Below are positions 1 through 7,659 of a stretch of DNA of 28,958 nucleotides, piece by piece. Position numbers and translations under genes: made by a program. This stretch comes from a virus: positions 1-28,958 of the IMG/VR virus record IMGVR_UViG_3300033141_000689; one strand, written 5' to 3'. Position 1 is the stretch's first letter, and every line of letters starts with the position of its first letter. The notes beneath the pieces are model-generated. The model saw only the letters and a list, made by a program, of their open reading frames with translations, ran no database searches and had not been told where the DNA came from.

Positions 1-210
1 AGACGTGACACGTATTCAAAACGAATGAACAAAATTGATGAAGCGCTATTTAGAGCCGCTGAGCAAGGTGATTGCAAGGCGGCTGATTTATTATATAGGC
101 GATTTGACGGGTGGAACCCAAAGATCGTCGAGGAAACAAACAACTACTATAATTTCGCTGACCTAGTTAAGGGTGTGCAGAAGGCGACGATTATTAAGAG
201 GAAGCTATAA
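1..210 (+). CDS. terS: Terminase small subunit, C-terminal end (partial)
   Basis: The frame is open from base 1 with no in-frame stop, so the ATG at 25 is probably internal and the gene begins left of the window. The visible 69 residues contain a helical AAEQGDCKAADLLYRRFDGW-type segment followed by a short polar tail. This resembles the C-terminal end of phage small terminase subunits, which recognise DNA and hand it to the large subunit. The position directly upstream of terL supports the call. It ends with TAATG, overlapping the next ORF by one base. The DNA-binding N-terminus is not in the window, so the identity rests on context and this short segment. Confidence 0.6.
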   Translation, partial: RRDTYSKRMNKIDEALFRAAEQGDCKAADLLYRRFDGWNPKIVEETNNYYNFADLVKGVQKATIIKRKL

Positions 211-326
211 TGAAGAAAAGACCGCTGAAGCGTAGGAAGCTAAAAACGACATTGGGACGTAAGAGCGAAAAGGAGAAAGCGGCGATAGCGCAGGGCACGC
301 CATTGAAGTTGTTCAAGGGTAAATAA
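210..326 (+). CDS. Small highly basic protein (38 aa)
   Basis: A 38-codon ORF starts at the ATG that overlaps the terS stop (TAATG) and ends in a stop that overlaps the terL ATG (TAATG at 324-328). This exact back-to-back coupling at both ends argues that it is translated. The product starts MKKRPLKRRKLK and is rich in Lys and Arg with few acidic residues, so nucleic-acid binding or a role in translational coupling is plausible. No family is recognised. It could also be only a coupling leader for terL. Confidence 0.6.
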   Translation: MKKRPLKRRKLKTTLGRKSEKEKAAIAQGTPLKLFKGK

Positions 327-1750
327 TGGACGAACTCTCTCCAGACGAAGCTAAATCATTATGGGAACATTGTAAGGACAATCCTGTATATTTTTGTGAA
401 GAAGTACTAGGCGTCCAACTCTGGGAGAAGCAGGAAGAGATCATTGAGAGTGTTAAGGAAAACCCTAACACCGCAGTCGCCACTGGTCACGGGGTAGGCA
501 AAACGTTCATATCAGCCTGTACCACACTTTGGTTTCTGTGTTGTCATTATCAGAGCCGAGTGATTACCACAGCGCCGACGAACCGGCAGGTGGAAAGCAT
601 CCTGTGGGCTGAAATATGGAATTTATATAAGAATGCACGAGTCCCACTCGGAGGGAGGTTGCTGAAGACTTCCCTTAATATGGAGGAGAAATGGTTTGCT
701 CTCGGACGATCGACCGACGACCCCGACAGGTTTGTCGGGCATCATGCTAAAGATTTACTGCTTGTTATGGATGAAGCTCCAGGGGTCGACCCGAAGATCT
801 ACGAAGCCGCTCAGGGGATTCTTACTCAGGCGCATTCGCGAGCTTTATTGATAGGAAACCCGACGGCAAGTTCGGGTCCGTTCTTTGATTGTTTTAAAAA
901 TAAGTTGTGGACAACGTTTCACATAAGCTGCTACGATTCACCCGCGATACGCGACCCAGAGGCTTTCCCGACGCTTACGACACAGAAATGGATCGACGAG
1001 CGTAAAGAGGCATGGGGCGAGACCAGCCCTATATTCCAGTCACGTGTTCTGGGTGAGTTCCCGCTGGAAGGCGAGGACACGCTTATACCGTTGAACTGGT
1101 GTGAGAAGGGCGTGTCACGGTGGCATAAGAACCGTGACCTGAAGCGCTTAAACACTCATGTGTTTCTTGGGTTGGACGTAGCTCGGTACGGTACAAACAA
1201 AACTGTACTGACGGATTACGTACCTCCTCGGATACGCGAGATAAAGAAGATTCAGAAGAAGTCCACAACGGAGGCAGTGAACTTGGTTATCCAGGCGGGC
1301 ATAAGTGCTGGCGCTAAGCTTCAGCAAGTCACGGTAGACGATACTGGAGTTGGTGGAGGAGTAACGGACAGGCTGAGGGACTTAAAGTACCCAGTCATTC
1401 CTATCAACTTCTCGCAGAAGCCCGCAGACCCAATGCATTTTCGTAGCATTAGGGACGAGCTATATTGGTATCTTAGAGAGATGTTCAGGTCTGGTGAGAT
1501 TGAGATACCACCGAACGACGATTTGATAGCACAGTTGTCCGCGATCAAGTACAAGATCAACGCGCGCAACGGACGTATCGAGATTGAAAGTAAAGACGAC
1601 ATGCGCAAGAGAGGTGTTGAATCCCCCGATGAGGCTGATTCCCTCGCGATCGCAGTATATGGGGCACGGAGACACACAGGCTCAATCACATTTAGGAAGC
1701 GCGTACCAGCGTCGAGGTCGAGCAAATACCACGACATGGCGTACTATTAA
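326..1750 (+). CDS. terL: Terminase large subunit (packaging ATPase/nuclease)
   Basis: This is the DNA-packaging motor and headful or cos nuclease. The N-terminal ATPase shows a Walker A motif GHGVGKT at residues 54-60, a Walker B LLLVMDE at 144-150 and an IGNPT coupling motif near 176-180. The C-terminal RNase H-like nuclease has its acidic residues in GLDVARYG (Asp284), VDDTGVGGG (Asp338/Asp339) and SPDEADSLA (Asp435, Asp438). At 474 residues it has the normal length for a compact TerL. The ATG overlaps the stop of the small basic ORF, and an AAGGG lies upstream. All the motifs expected of a working enzyme are present. Confidence 0.97.
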   Translation: MDELSPDEAKSLWEHCKDNPVYFCEEVLGVQLWEKQEEIIESVKENPNTAVATGHGVGKTFISACTTLWFLCCHYQSRVITTAPTNRQVESILWAEIWNLYKNARVPLGGRLLKTSLNMEEKWFALGRSTDDPDRFVGHHAKDLLLVMDEAPGVDPKIYEAAQGILTQAHSRALLIGNPTASSGPFFDCFKNKLWTTFHISCYDSPAIRDPEAFPTLTTQKWIDERKEAWGETSPIFQSRVLGEFPLEGEDTLIPLNWCEKGVSRWHKNRDLKRLNTHVFLGLDVARYGTNKTVLTDYVPPRIREIKKIQKKSTTEAVNLVIQAGISAGAKLQQVTVDDTGVGGGVTDRLRDLKYPVIPINFSQKPADPMHFRSIRDELYWYLREMFRSGEIEIPPNDDLIAQLSAIKYKINARNGRIEIESKDDMRKRGVESPDEADSLAIAVYGARRHTGSITFRKRVPASRSSKYHDMAYY

Positions 1751-1760
1751 GGAGGAAATT

Positions 1761-1817
1761 ATGAGCGTAATTAAAGTAAGAAAAGGAATGCGCGGTAAAG
1801 GCGGAAAGAAAAAATAA
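1761..1817 (+). CDS. 18-residue basic mini-protein or portal leader peptide
   Basis: A textbook ribosome binding site (GGAGGAAATT, 1751-1760) precedes an ATG opening an 18-codon ORF whose product is MSVIKVRKGMRGKGGKKK. Its TAA is followed immediately by the portal ATG (TAAATG). The portal start itself has only a weak purine stretch upstream. The ORF may therefore deliver ribosomes to the portal gene by reinitiation, or make a functional basic peptide. Nothing comparable in known families can be assigned by eye. Confidence 0.55.
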   Translation: MSVIKVRKGMRGKGGKKK

Positions 1818-4088
1818 ATGGCTAATCGAGAGATTAAGAACGAGATACGTCCAGACAATCCAGAAGACCTAGAGACAGATGGCGGAGCAACGGATGAAGC
1901 AAACTTTTTTAATCCGAACCTTATCCGTCTCGACGAGGATACGCAGGCACGTCTCGTCGCTATTGTTAAGGAAGACTACACTAACGCTTTAGAGGCACGG
2001 TCCAAGACTAACTGGGGCACGAACGATTTTGGAGACGGGGTTGACTTCGACACTAAGTTCGCCGGTTTGATTGCTCTTTATGAAGGGGAAGATTCTCTTC
2101 GTCCAGAGAGATGGATGTGCGGACGATCTCTTAAGATCGCGCAAGCCATCGTCGAGATGTTGGTAGCACGCCTTATGCCTGCAGTATGGAACACCGATTT
2201 AGTACGGTGGCGTCCCGTCGAGGCTACCGATAAACCACGGGTGGAAGCTGTCAATAAGATAATGCCGTGGGTGTTTGACGTATGGATGAAGATAGAAGCG
2301 GACGTTGTCAAGATAGTTCGTTCCTGCGTTATGATGGGAACTACCTTCGTCGAGAGTAAGTGGGATGTCAAGAAGAAAGATTTAGACCAGGTTGAACAAA
2401 CTCCCGTCGTAGACGAGAATGGTCAACCGGTAGTTGATGAAGCAACTGGAGGACCTATGCTCGTCGAGCAGAAACTCCTAAAGGTACAAGAGAAGCCAGC
2501 CGTAAAGATTATCCCTATAACAAAGTTGCTAACGCAGCCAGGGTGTTTAGATATTCAGAAAGAGCCGGTTATTAACCAAGAAGATTTTTATTACCATGAG
2601 CTAGTAGCATTATCTGAACAAGGGTTGATGGAAAATGTAACAGATAAACTTAAAAATTCTGTTGACAAAACATTACGCTCGAAGCTGGGAGATGTACTGG
2701 AACAAGCAGAAAAGATTGCGGACGTAGATGCAAAGCGAAGAGCGCACGTTGTAGAGACATTGATATGGTACGGGAATTATGACGCAGACAAAGATGGATT
2801 CGCTGAAGAGATATGCTGCATGGTGGCATTAAAAGAAGAATTATTTTTAAGAGCATTTAAGATAGCAAAGGTAAATCGTAAAGGTGAACGACCCATTCGT
2901 CAAATTAATTTTATTAATCGCATTCATAAGCTTCTTGGAATTGGCGTACTTGAGCAGGTCAAACCACTCGCGGAGGAAATAGATGCGGTCTTCAGACAGA
3001 TTCAGGATGCTAATACGTTATCAATCCTTAAATGGGGATTTTACGATCCTAATTCTGATTACTCTCCCGACGAGCACATCGCTAAACCAAGAGCCATGTA
3101 TCCAGTCACAAATCCATCGCAGAATGTATTTTTCCCGGATATGACAGTACCGACAGAAAGGTTGTTGAATGCAATCAGACTTGTACTTGAGTTTGTCGAA
3201 CGACTCACTGCCGCGTCTAGCTTCGTTATGGGGAAAGAGGGCAATTTCTCAGGAGGGTCTGGAACGGCTACGAAGACAGCCGCTATCGTTAGTTCTGCAG
3301 AGCAGAGATTTAATTTACCAACCACTAATATGCGAAGAGGACTCGGACAAGTCTTAACGGATATTTTTGATTTATGCTTCCTTAATATGCCAGCCGGTTT
3401 AGAGAAGAGAATCTTGGGAGAAAATAATGAGCCGATCTTTGAAACGTCTGAACAGGTGCGAGACGCCTTCCTTCAAGAAATGGATGCTTATTTGTTACCT
3501 AACGCATCCTTTGGTGATGCTTCAACTGAGCGCGAGCTTGCCGTTATGCTCTATGACAAGTTTGTCGTCGGTGGTAACCCGTTTGTCGTTGGGAACCCGG
3601 CTAAACTATGGAAAGCTACGGCAAATATATTCAAAGCGTTTGGTGAAGACCCGGCAGAATGGCTCGGAAAATCTCCGTCGCAGAAGCCGTCGAATGACCC
3701 GCTCGATGAACATACGATGATAAGAGAAGGTATGGTCATTCATGCCGAACCGCAGGAGAATCACTTAGAACATTTAATGGTGCATAATCAGTTGTTGAAC
3801 AGTCCTGACATTCTATTATGGGATAAAAATATGATAGAAATTTTGAGGGCGCATATGGAAGAGCATCAACAGTTGATGACTATGATTATGCAGTTCCAAG
3901 CTGGACAGAGTAAAGGAGGAGTCGGTGGAGAAGAAGACGGCGGACTTGGCGGAAGACCAGCAGAAGAAGGGGGAGCAGCTAGCCCAGCTTCAGGAAAATC
4001 TGGTGTTTCAGGATCTGCAAACCCAGCTGATTCAGCTATGCAAAACAAAACGCAGGGAACAACGCTCGGCACTCCTAAAGTCGGATAG
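1818..4088 (+). CDS. Portal (head-tail connector) protein, P22-like size
   Basis: At 756 residues, directly after terL and before scaffold and capsid genes, this is the dodecameric portal through which DNA enters and leaves the head. The length matches the large portals of P22-type podoviruses (about 725) rather than the roughly 500-residue portals of lambdoid or HK97 phages. The body is mixed alpha/beta with a long helical stretch around residues 260-300. The last ~70 residues are a low-complexity Gly/Ala/Ser/Glu tail. That tail is read in another frame by the next gene, which may explain its odd composition. Assignment rests on size, position and sequence character. Confidence 0.9.
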   Translation: MANREIKNEIRPDNPEDLETDGGATDEANFFNPNLIRLDEDTQARLVAIVKEDYTNALEARSKTNWGTNDFGDGVDFDTKFAGLIALYEGEDSLRPERWMCGRSLKIAQAIVEMLVARLMPAVWNTDLVRWRPVEATDKPRVEAVNKIMPWVFDVWMKIEADVVKIVRSCVMMGTTFVESKWDVKKKDLDQVEQTPVVDENGQPVVDEATGGPMLVEQKLLKVQEKPAVKIIPITKLLTQPGCLDIQKEPVINQEDFYYHELVALSEQGLMENVTDKLKNSVDKTLRSKLGDVLEQAEKIADVDAKRRAHVVETLIWYGNYDADKDGFAEEICCMVALKEELFLRAFKIAKVNRKGERPIRQINFINRIHKLLGIGVLEQVKPLAEEIDAVFRQIQDANTLSILKWGFYDPNSDYSPDEHIAKPRAMYPVTNPSQNVFFPDMTVPTERLLNAIRLVLEFVERLTAASSFVMGKEGNFSGGSGTATKTAAIVSSAEQRFNLPTTNMRRGLGQVLTDIFDLCFLNMPAGLEKRILGENNEPIFETSEQVRDAFLQEMDAYLLPNASFGDASTERELAVMLYDKFVVGGNPFVVGNPAKLWKATANIFKAFGEDPAEWLGKSPSQKPSNDPLDEHTMIREGMVIHAEPQENHLEHLMVHNQLLNSPDILLWDKNMIEILRAHMEEHQQLMTMIMQFQAGQSKGGVGGEEDGGLGGRPAEEGGAASPASGKSGVSGSANPADSAMQNKTQGTTLGTPKVG

Positions 4089-4212
4089 AGACACAGTGTT
4101 CCGGTTGGAAGCAGAGATTTGCGGCATTGAAGAAATTTTTAAGGTGTACGATGGACAGTGTAAGAAGTTGGACAAACTAACTGAAGGCTCGCCCACGGTC
4201 TTCAAGTACTAA
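3925..4212 (+). CDS. Coiled-coil protein overlapping the portal 3' end
   Basis: A GTG start at 3925 lies five bases after an AAAGGAGGA ribosome binding site (3912-3920). The 95-residue product is almost entirely charged helix with Gln/Leu/Glu heptads, typical of a coiled coil, and ends in SPTVFKY. Its first 164 bases overlap the portal gene in a different frame, where the portal encodes only low-complexity sequence. The strong binding site, the clean stop just before the scaffold binding site and the sensible protein favour a real gene. A head-assembly or scaffold-accessory role is inferred from position only. Confidence 0.75.
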   Translation: MEKKTADLAEDQQKKGEQLAQLQENLVFQDLQTQLIQLCKTKRREQRSALLKSDRDTVFRLEAEICGIEEIFKVYDGQCKKLDKLTEGSPTVFKY

Positions 4213-4230
4213 ACAAAGGTGGAGGTAAAC

Positions 4231-5103
4231 ATGCAATGGTTCTTTGACAAAGCAGTACGTATGTTATCGAACGAGGACGGGTTCGCCGGTCCTAAGGACG
4301 ATGACGAAGAGGACGACGTTATTATCGGAGACGATGAAGACGATGATGACGATGATGACGTCGAGATTGATCTTGACGAAGACGATGATGACGAGGATGA
4401 TAACAAGCCTGGTAACAAAGCGTTCGCAGCGATGCGGGTTGAGAACAAAGAGTTAAAGCAGACAGTTGACAAATTAAATCAGTCTGTTGAAGATCTCAAG
4501 ACCGCGGCACCTGCAGCAGCGCCTTACGTTGCTCCAATAGCAGCGGATCCAAACGATCCACGTAAGTGGACAGAAGACCAGTGGGACGCGCTCGCAAAGA
4601 CAGACTGGAAGAAAGCTGTCGATATGCGTTCCAAGATGCAGGCTGAAGATCAGATAAGTCAATCAAGTCAGACAACTGAGTTCAACAGGGTCATGGAAGA
4701 ATCCAAGACGTCTGTACTCACACGTCATCCAGAGTTAAACGATCCAAATAGCGAGAAGGCAAAAGTTTATAGAAACATTGTCACCGCTAATCCAGAGTAC
4801 ACGAATCAAAAGAAGGGACCTCTTAGCGCCATGTATGAGATGGAAGATTACATGGAAAAGAACATGGGGTACAAGCGAGAGGACATCGTCAAAGCGGAGT
4901 TAAATGCCCGCGCAGATGAGTCAGCCCGACATAGCAGAGTTCAGTTGACCTCTACCACGGGGCACAATTTAAGTGGAGGAAACAAGATCATCATTTCAAA
5001 GGACGAAATGGATTTTTGTAAACTTCAAGGAATTGACCCTAAAGTATATGCGACCAACAAAAAGAAGTTGGAGTCAGCAGGTAAAGGAGGCGTACAATTA
5101 TGA
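4231..5103 (+). CDS. Scaffolding protein (acidic, coiled coil)
   Basis: Located between portal and capsid genes, this 290-residue protein has an N-terminal region (about residues 22-58) made almost only of Asp and Glu, then a heptad-containing stretch (MRVENKELKQTVDKLNQSV), an Ala/Pro linker and a helical C-terminal half. This is the composition of phage scaffolding proteins that line the procapsid and leave on DNA packaging. I chose the ATG at 4231 because GGAGG at 4221-4225 is correctly spaced from it. The GTG at 4219 would place that binding site inside the gene. The gene ends in ATGA overlap with the next one. Confidence 0.85.
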   Translation: MQWFFDKAVRMLSNEDGFAGPKDDDEEDDVIIGDDEDDDDDDDVEIDLDEDDDDEDDNKPGNKAFAAMRVENKELKQTVDKLNQSVEDLKTAAPAAAPYVAPIAADPNDPRKWTEDQWDALAKTDWKKAVDMRSKMQAEDQISQSSQTTEFNRVMEESKTSVLTRHPELNDPNSEKAKVYRNIVTANPEYTNQKKGPLSAMYEMEDYMEKNMGYKREDIVKAELNARADESARHSRVQLTSTTGHNLSGGNKIIISKDEMDFCKLQGIDPKVYATNKKKLESAGKGGVQL

Positions 5104-5663
5104 ACAAAGCTAATACTAAAAAGATCTCGGAACCTGAAAAGGTTTCTGAAGTTGTCCAAGAAGTTAAAGAGGTGCCTTCGGCAAGCCCTCAGCCAGCTCA
5201 GGTTTTATCTCAGCAAGATACTTATGTGTCTGACTTAGTAAAAGAGCAGCCAAAGACAGTATCTGAATTACGCTCGATGAATGACCTGAAGATGCGTGAT
5301 ATTCTTGCGTTGCCAGAAGAATGTGAGGAGCTTCACAGAGTAAAGTATCGCTACCGATGGTTGGCGAAAAATAAAAACCTGGAAGCGACTCTGCGCAGTA
5401 GCATATGGGCACTGTGCACACGGGATAATTCTCCCTACATTAAGGAACGTCGGTTTAAATCACACGGCGCGGTAGAACAATCTGGAATGCTCCTAGCATT
5501 CTGTGCAGAAGACACGGGTAAAGTCCGTGAGGCAGCACCGGCTCAAAAGAGCGCTGCTTTAGTAAAACATTACACAGAAGACTTAGCGAAGCAGGAAGAG
5601 AAGGGGTTCTATCAGCCTGATACCGGCGATACTGATGAAGGTGAGGGTTTCGAAATGGACTAA
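5100..5663 (+). CDS. Unknown head-region protein
   Basis: The ATG overlaps the scaffold stop (ATGA), implying translational coupling. The 187-residue protein has a Lys/Glu/Val/Pro/Gln-rich disordered N-terminus of ~60 residues, a conserved-looking helical core (SELRSMNDLKMRDILALPEE onward) containing two Cys, and an acidic tail. I do not recognise a family. Position between scaffold and the decoration and capsid genes suggests a head-assembly or capsid-associated role. Confidence 0.8.
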   Translation: MNKANTKKISEPEKVSEVVQEVKEVPSASPQPAQVLSQQDTYVSDLVKEQPKTVSELRSMNDLKMRDILALPEECEELHRVKYRYRWLAKNKNLEATLRSSIWALCTRDNSPYIKERRFKSHGAVEQSGMLLAFCAEDTGKVREAAPAQKSAALVKHYTEDLAKQEEKGFYQPDTGDTDEGEGFEMD

Positions 5664-5687
5664 AATAGAACTTACAGGAGTTAAAAA

Positions 5688-6248
5688 ATGGCTAACGTCA
5701 ATTTTCCACGCGGTCTGCAACCGTACGGTAACCTCCTTCAAGTGACTGAATATACGCTGTCCTCAGGATATGCGCAGGACCTATTCATCTGGGATCCAGT
5801 TGTTGTTAACGGTACAGACCGCAATGTTGTTATTGCGACTGCCGGTACCTCCAACGCAATCTCCGGTGTTATTGTTGGGATCTATGATCTTAACAAGGTT
5901 CCTCTGCAGACTTGGGAAAGTGGTCATACAGGTATCGGATACGTTCTGGTAGCCGATGACCCGCGGCAGTTATTCATCGCTCAAGGAGATGGCGCTGTTT
6001 CCTATCTTGACATCAACGATTGTAACGGTAACGTTAACTTAGTGGCTGGTGCTGGTAGCACTGTGAACTATCTTAGCGGCTGGGAACTCGATGATTCGGA
6101 TACAGGTGGGAACACGGCTGACGATCAAATTCGTTTGATCCGTCCGGTGCAACAGGTGGACAACGAAGTCGGCATTGCTAATGCTGATTGGTTGTTCCGA
6201 ATTAATAACCACACTGCTAATGCCGGTATTGTCGGCGTAGGCGTATAG
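5688..6248 (+). CDS. Capsid decoration/head-associated protein
   Basis: The 186-residue product begins MANVNFPRGLQPYG, the opening seen in a widespread phage family located beside the major capsid gene. Its body is beta-rich with the pattern of alternating Val, Ile, Gly and Thr, including segments such as SNAISGVIVGIYDL. No signal peptide or membrane segment is present. The start has an AGGAG upstream. A role as a trimeric cement or decoration protein on the capsid exterior is inferred from family resemblance and gene order. Confidence 0.75.
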   Translation: MANVNFPRGLQPYGNLLQVTEYTLSSGYAQDLFIWDPVVVNGTDRNVVIATAGTSNAISGVIVGIYDLNKVPLQTWESGHTGIGYVLVADDPRQLFIAQGDGAVSYLDINDCNGNVNLVAGAGSTVNYLSGWELDDSDTGGNTADDQIRLIRPVQQVDNEVGIANADWLFRINNHTANAGIVGVGV

Positions 6249-6260
6249 GAGAATTAAACC

Positions 6261-7157
6261 ATGAATAGATCACAGTTTAATAAAGCCGTGGTTCCTGGTT
6301 TGTTCTCCTTTATGTCCAGCTCTTTCCAAGAGACTAAACCCTATTGGAAACAGTTGGTGACGACTAAAACGTCAAGGAGATCCTACGAGGAAAACGCGTA
6401 TTACGCAGGCTTGGGACTCGTTCCTGAGAAACCAGAGGGTGAACCGATTAAGTACGACGATTTCATCCAGGGTCCTACCAAACGATGGGTGCATGTCACT
6501 CGCGCGCTTGGTGTAAGGATTACGGAAGAAATGATCGAAGACTCGTTGTATCCTGACATTCCTTCGGAAATGTCTGATATGACCAAGGAACTCGGTCGAT
6601 CGGTTCGTGAAACTCAAGAAATCCTTGTGCATGATATGTACAACGGTACTACTAAGACTGCGGCTGATGGAGTTGCTGTTTTCAGCACTTCTCATACAAA
6701 GCTTGGTGGTGGGACCTGGTCTAACTTGTTGTCTCCGGCTGCTGATTTGTCTACCGCTTCATTGCGTCAGGCGATCACTCAGATTGAGACTACAACAGAT
6801 GACAGGAACAAACAGCAGGTCATCAAGCCGAAGTATTTGCTTGTCGCTCCTGCGGGTGAATGGGGAGCACGTGAAATTCTGAATTCTGCATATGACCCTG
6901 AGAGCGCTAATAACGCTATCAATCCGTTGCAGAGCAGGAATCTTACGTTGATCGTCGATCCGTATTTAACGGACGAAGATTCTTGGTTTTTACTTCCAGA
7001 GTCTGGTAGGAACCCTATCATCACGTTTAATCGACGTAAGGTCAAGTTCGGACGTGACGGGGATTTCGAAACAGGTGATTCAAAGTTTAAGGTCTCGTTT
7101 AGACAATCTACCGAAGTGTCGTATCCAATGGGGTTACTGAAGAGCGCGGGAGCTTAA
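6261..7157 (+). CDS. Major capsid protein (HK97 fold, Mu gpT-like)
   Basis: The 298-residue protein has the features of Mu-type major head subunits: an N-terminal helix region, an extended-loop segment with Arg and Tyr, a LGRSVRETQE spine-helix region and the typical ending LLVAPAGEWGAREIL, followed by NLTLIVDPYLTDEDSWFLL. It follows scaffold and decoration genes with an AGGAG binding site. It should form the icosahedral shell. It ends at a natural C-terminus, so the inserted endonuclease gene downstream does not interrupt it. Confidence 0.93.
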   Translation: MNRSQFNKAVVPGLFSFMSSSFQETKPYWKQLVTTKTSRRSYEENAYYAGLGLVPEKPEGEPIKYDDFIQGPTKRWVHVTRALGVRITEEMIEDSLYPDIPSEMSDMTKELGRSVRETQEILVHDMYNGTTKTAADGVAVFSTSHTKLGGGTWSNLLSPAADLSTASLRQAITQIETTTDDRNKQQVIKPKYLLVAPAGEWGAREILNSAYDPESANNAINPLQSRNLTLIVDPYLTDEDSWFLLPESGRNPIITFNRRKVKFGRDGDFETGDSKFKVSFRQSTEVSYPMGLLKSAGA

Positions 7158-7183
7158 AGTAACTTCTTGATTCAATGTTCAAA

Positions 7184-7225
7184 CCATGTCATAATAATCT
7201 CTAAAAGGAGGTTATTATGACATGG
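7184..7225 (+). promoter_or_regulatory. Hairpin burying the RBS and start of the HNH gene
   Basis: The arms CCATGTCATAATAA (7184-7197) and TTATTATGACATGG (7212-7225) are a perfect 14-base inverted repeat. Pairing continues inward through CTC/GAG and two G-U pairs to an AAAA loop at 7203-7206, giving 19 stacked pairs. The Shine-Dalgarno GGAGG (7207-7211) and the start codon (7217-7219) are both fully paired. No U tract follows, so this is not an intrinsic terminator. The effect expected is repression of translation on long transcripts, as known for RBS-sequestering hairpins of T4 homing endonuclease genes such as I-TevI. Confidence 0.85.
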
Positions 7226-7618
7226 GATAAAGAAAAGTGGGACGCGTATAACAAAAAGTATTATGTTAAACGTAAGGAAGAATTAAAAGCAAGACGAAGA
7301 AAGTATTATCGTGAAAATGTAGAGAAGTGTCTCGAATGTTCTAAGAAAGCCAACCTATCCGAAGAAGCTAAAAAGCGAAAGGCGGATAGGCAAAGGGATT
7401 CTAGAAAAAGATTTCCTGAAAAACATAGGGCACGAAAGGTTCTTCAACGAGCTGTAAAGGCTGGAAAAATTAGTAAGACAGCATGTGAAATGTGTGGGAG
7501 CATAAATGTTGAGGCACATCATGCTGACTATTCTCTTCCCCTATCTGTGAGATGGCTGTGCAAGCATTGTCATAGAGTTGTGGAAGGGAAATCTATAACA
7601 GTGTCCCGAACGGGGTAA
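7217..7618 (+). CDS. HNH-type endonuclease (free-standing homing enzyme)
   Basis: The 133-residue protein has a very basic, helical N-terminus (Lys/Arg/Tyr repeats, residues 10-85) and a compact C-terminal HNH/zinc module. Cys90/Cys93 and Cys115/Cys118 form the metal-binding pairs, around His101-His102 and Asp104 in a VEAHHADY motif typical of phage HNH proteins. It sits between the capsid and a decoration gene without interrupting either, as free-standing homing endonucleases do. Its binding site and ATG lie inside a 19-bp hairpin, so translation is likely tightly limited. Target site is unknown. Confidence 0.85.
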   Translation: MTWDKEKWDAYNKKYYVKRKEELKARRRKYYRENVEKCLECSKKANLSEEAKKRKADRQRDSRKRFPEKHRARKVLQRAVKAGKISKTACEMCGSINVEAHHADYSLPLSVRWLCKHCHRVVEGKSITVSRTG

Positions 7619-7643
7619 GTCCCAGCGCAACTCTGGGAGGCAC
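7601..7643 (+). other. GC-rich multi-hairpin segment at HNH 3' end
   Basis: Around the HNH stop codon are two adjacent hairpins: CCC-GAAC-GGG (7605-7614) and TCCCAG / CTGGGA (7620-7625 and 7633-7638) with a 7-base loop. GTG (7601-7603) and CAC (7641-7643) could close them into a small three-way junction. There is no U tract. It may be an mRNA structure that limits read-through or shields the downstream binding site, or a remnant of the inserted element. Function is not known. Confidence 0.35.
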
Positions 7644-7659
7644 AGAAAGGTAGGATGAA

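Noticed and set aside
4209-4472. Serine-run minus-strand ORF
   Set aside because: It is simply the complement of the Asp-rich GAC/GAT tract of the scaffold gene.
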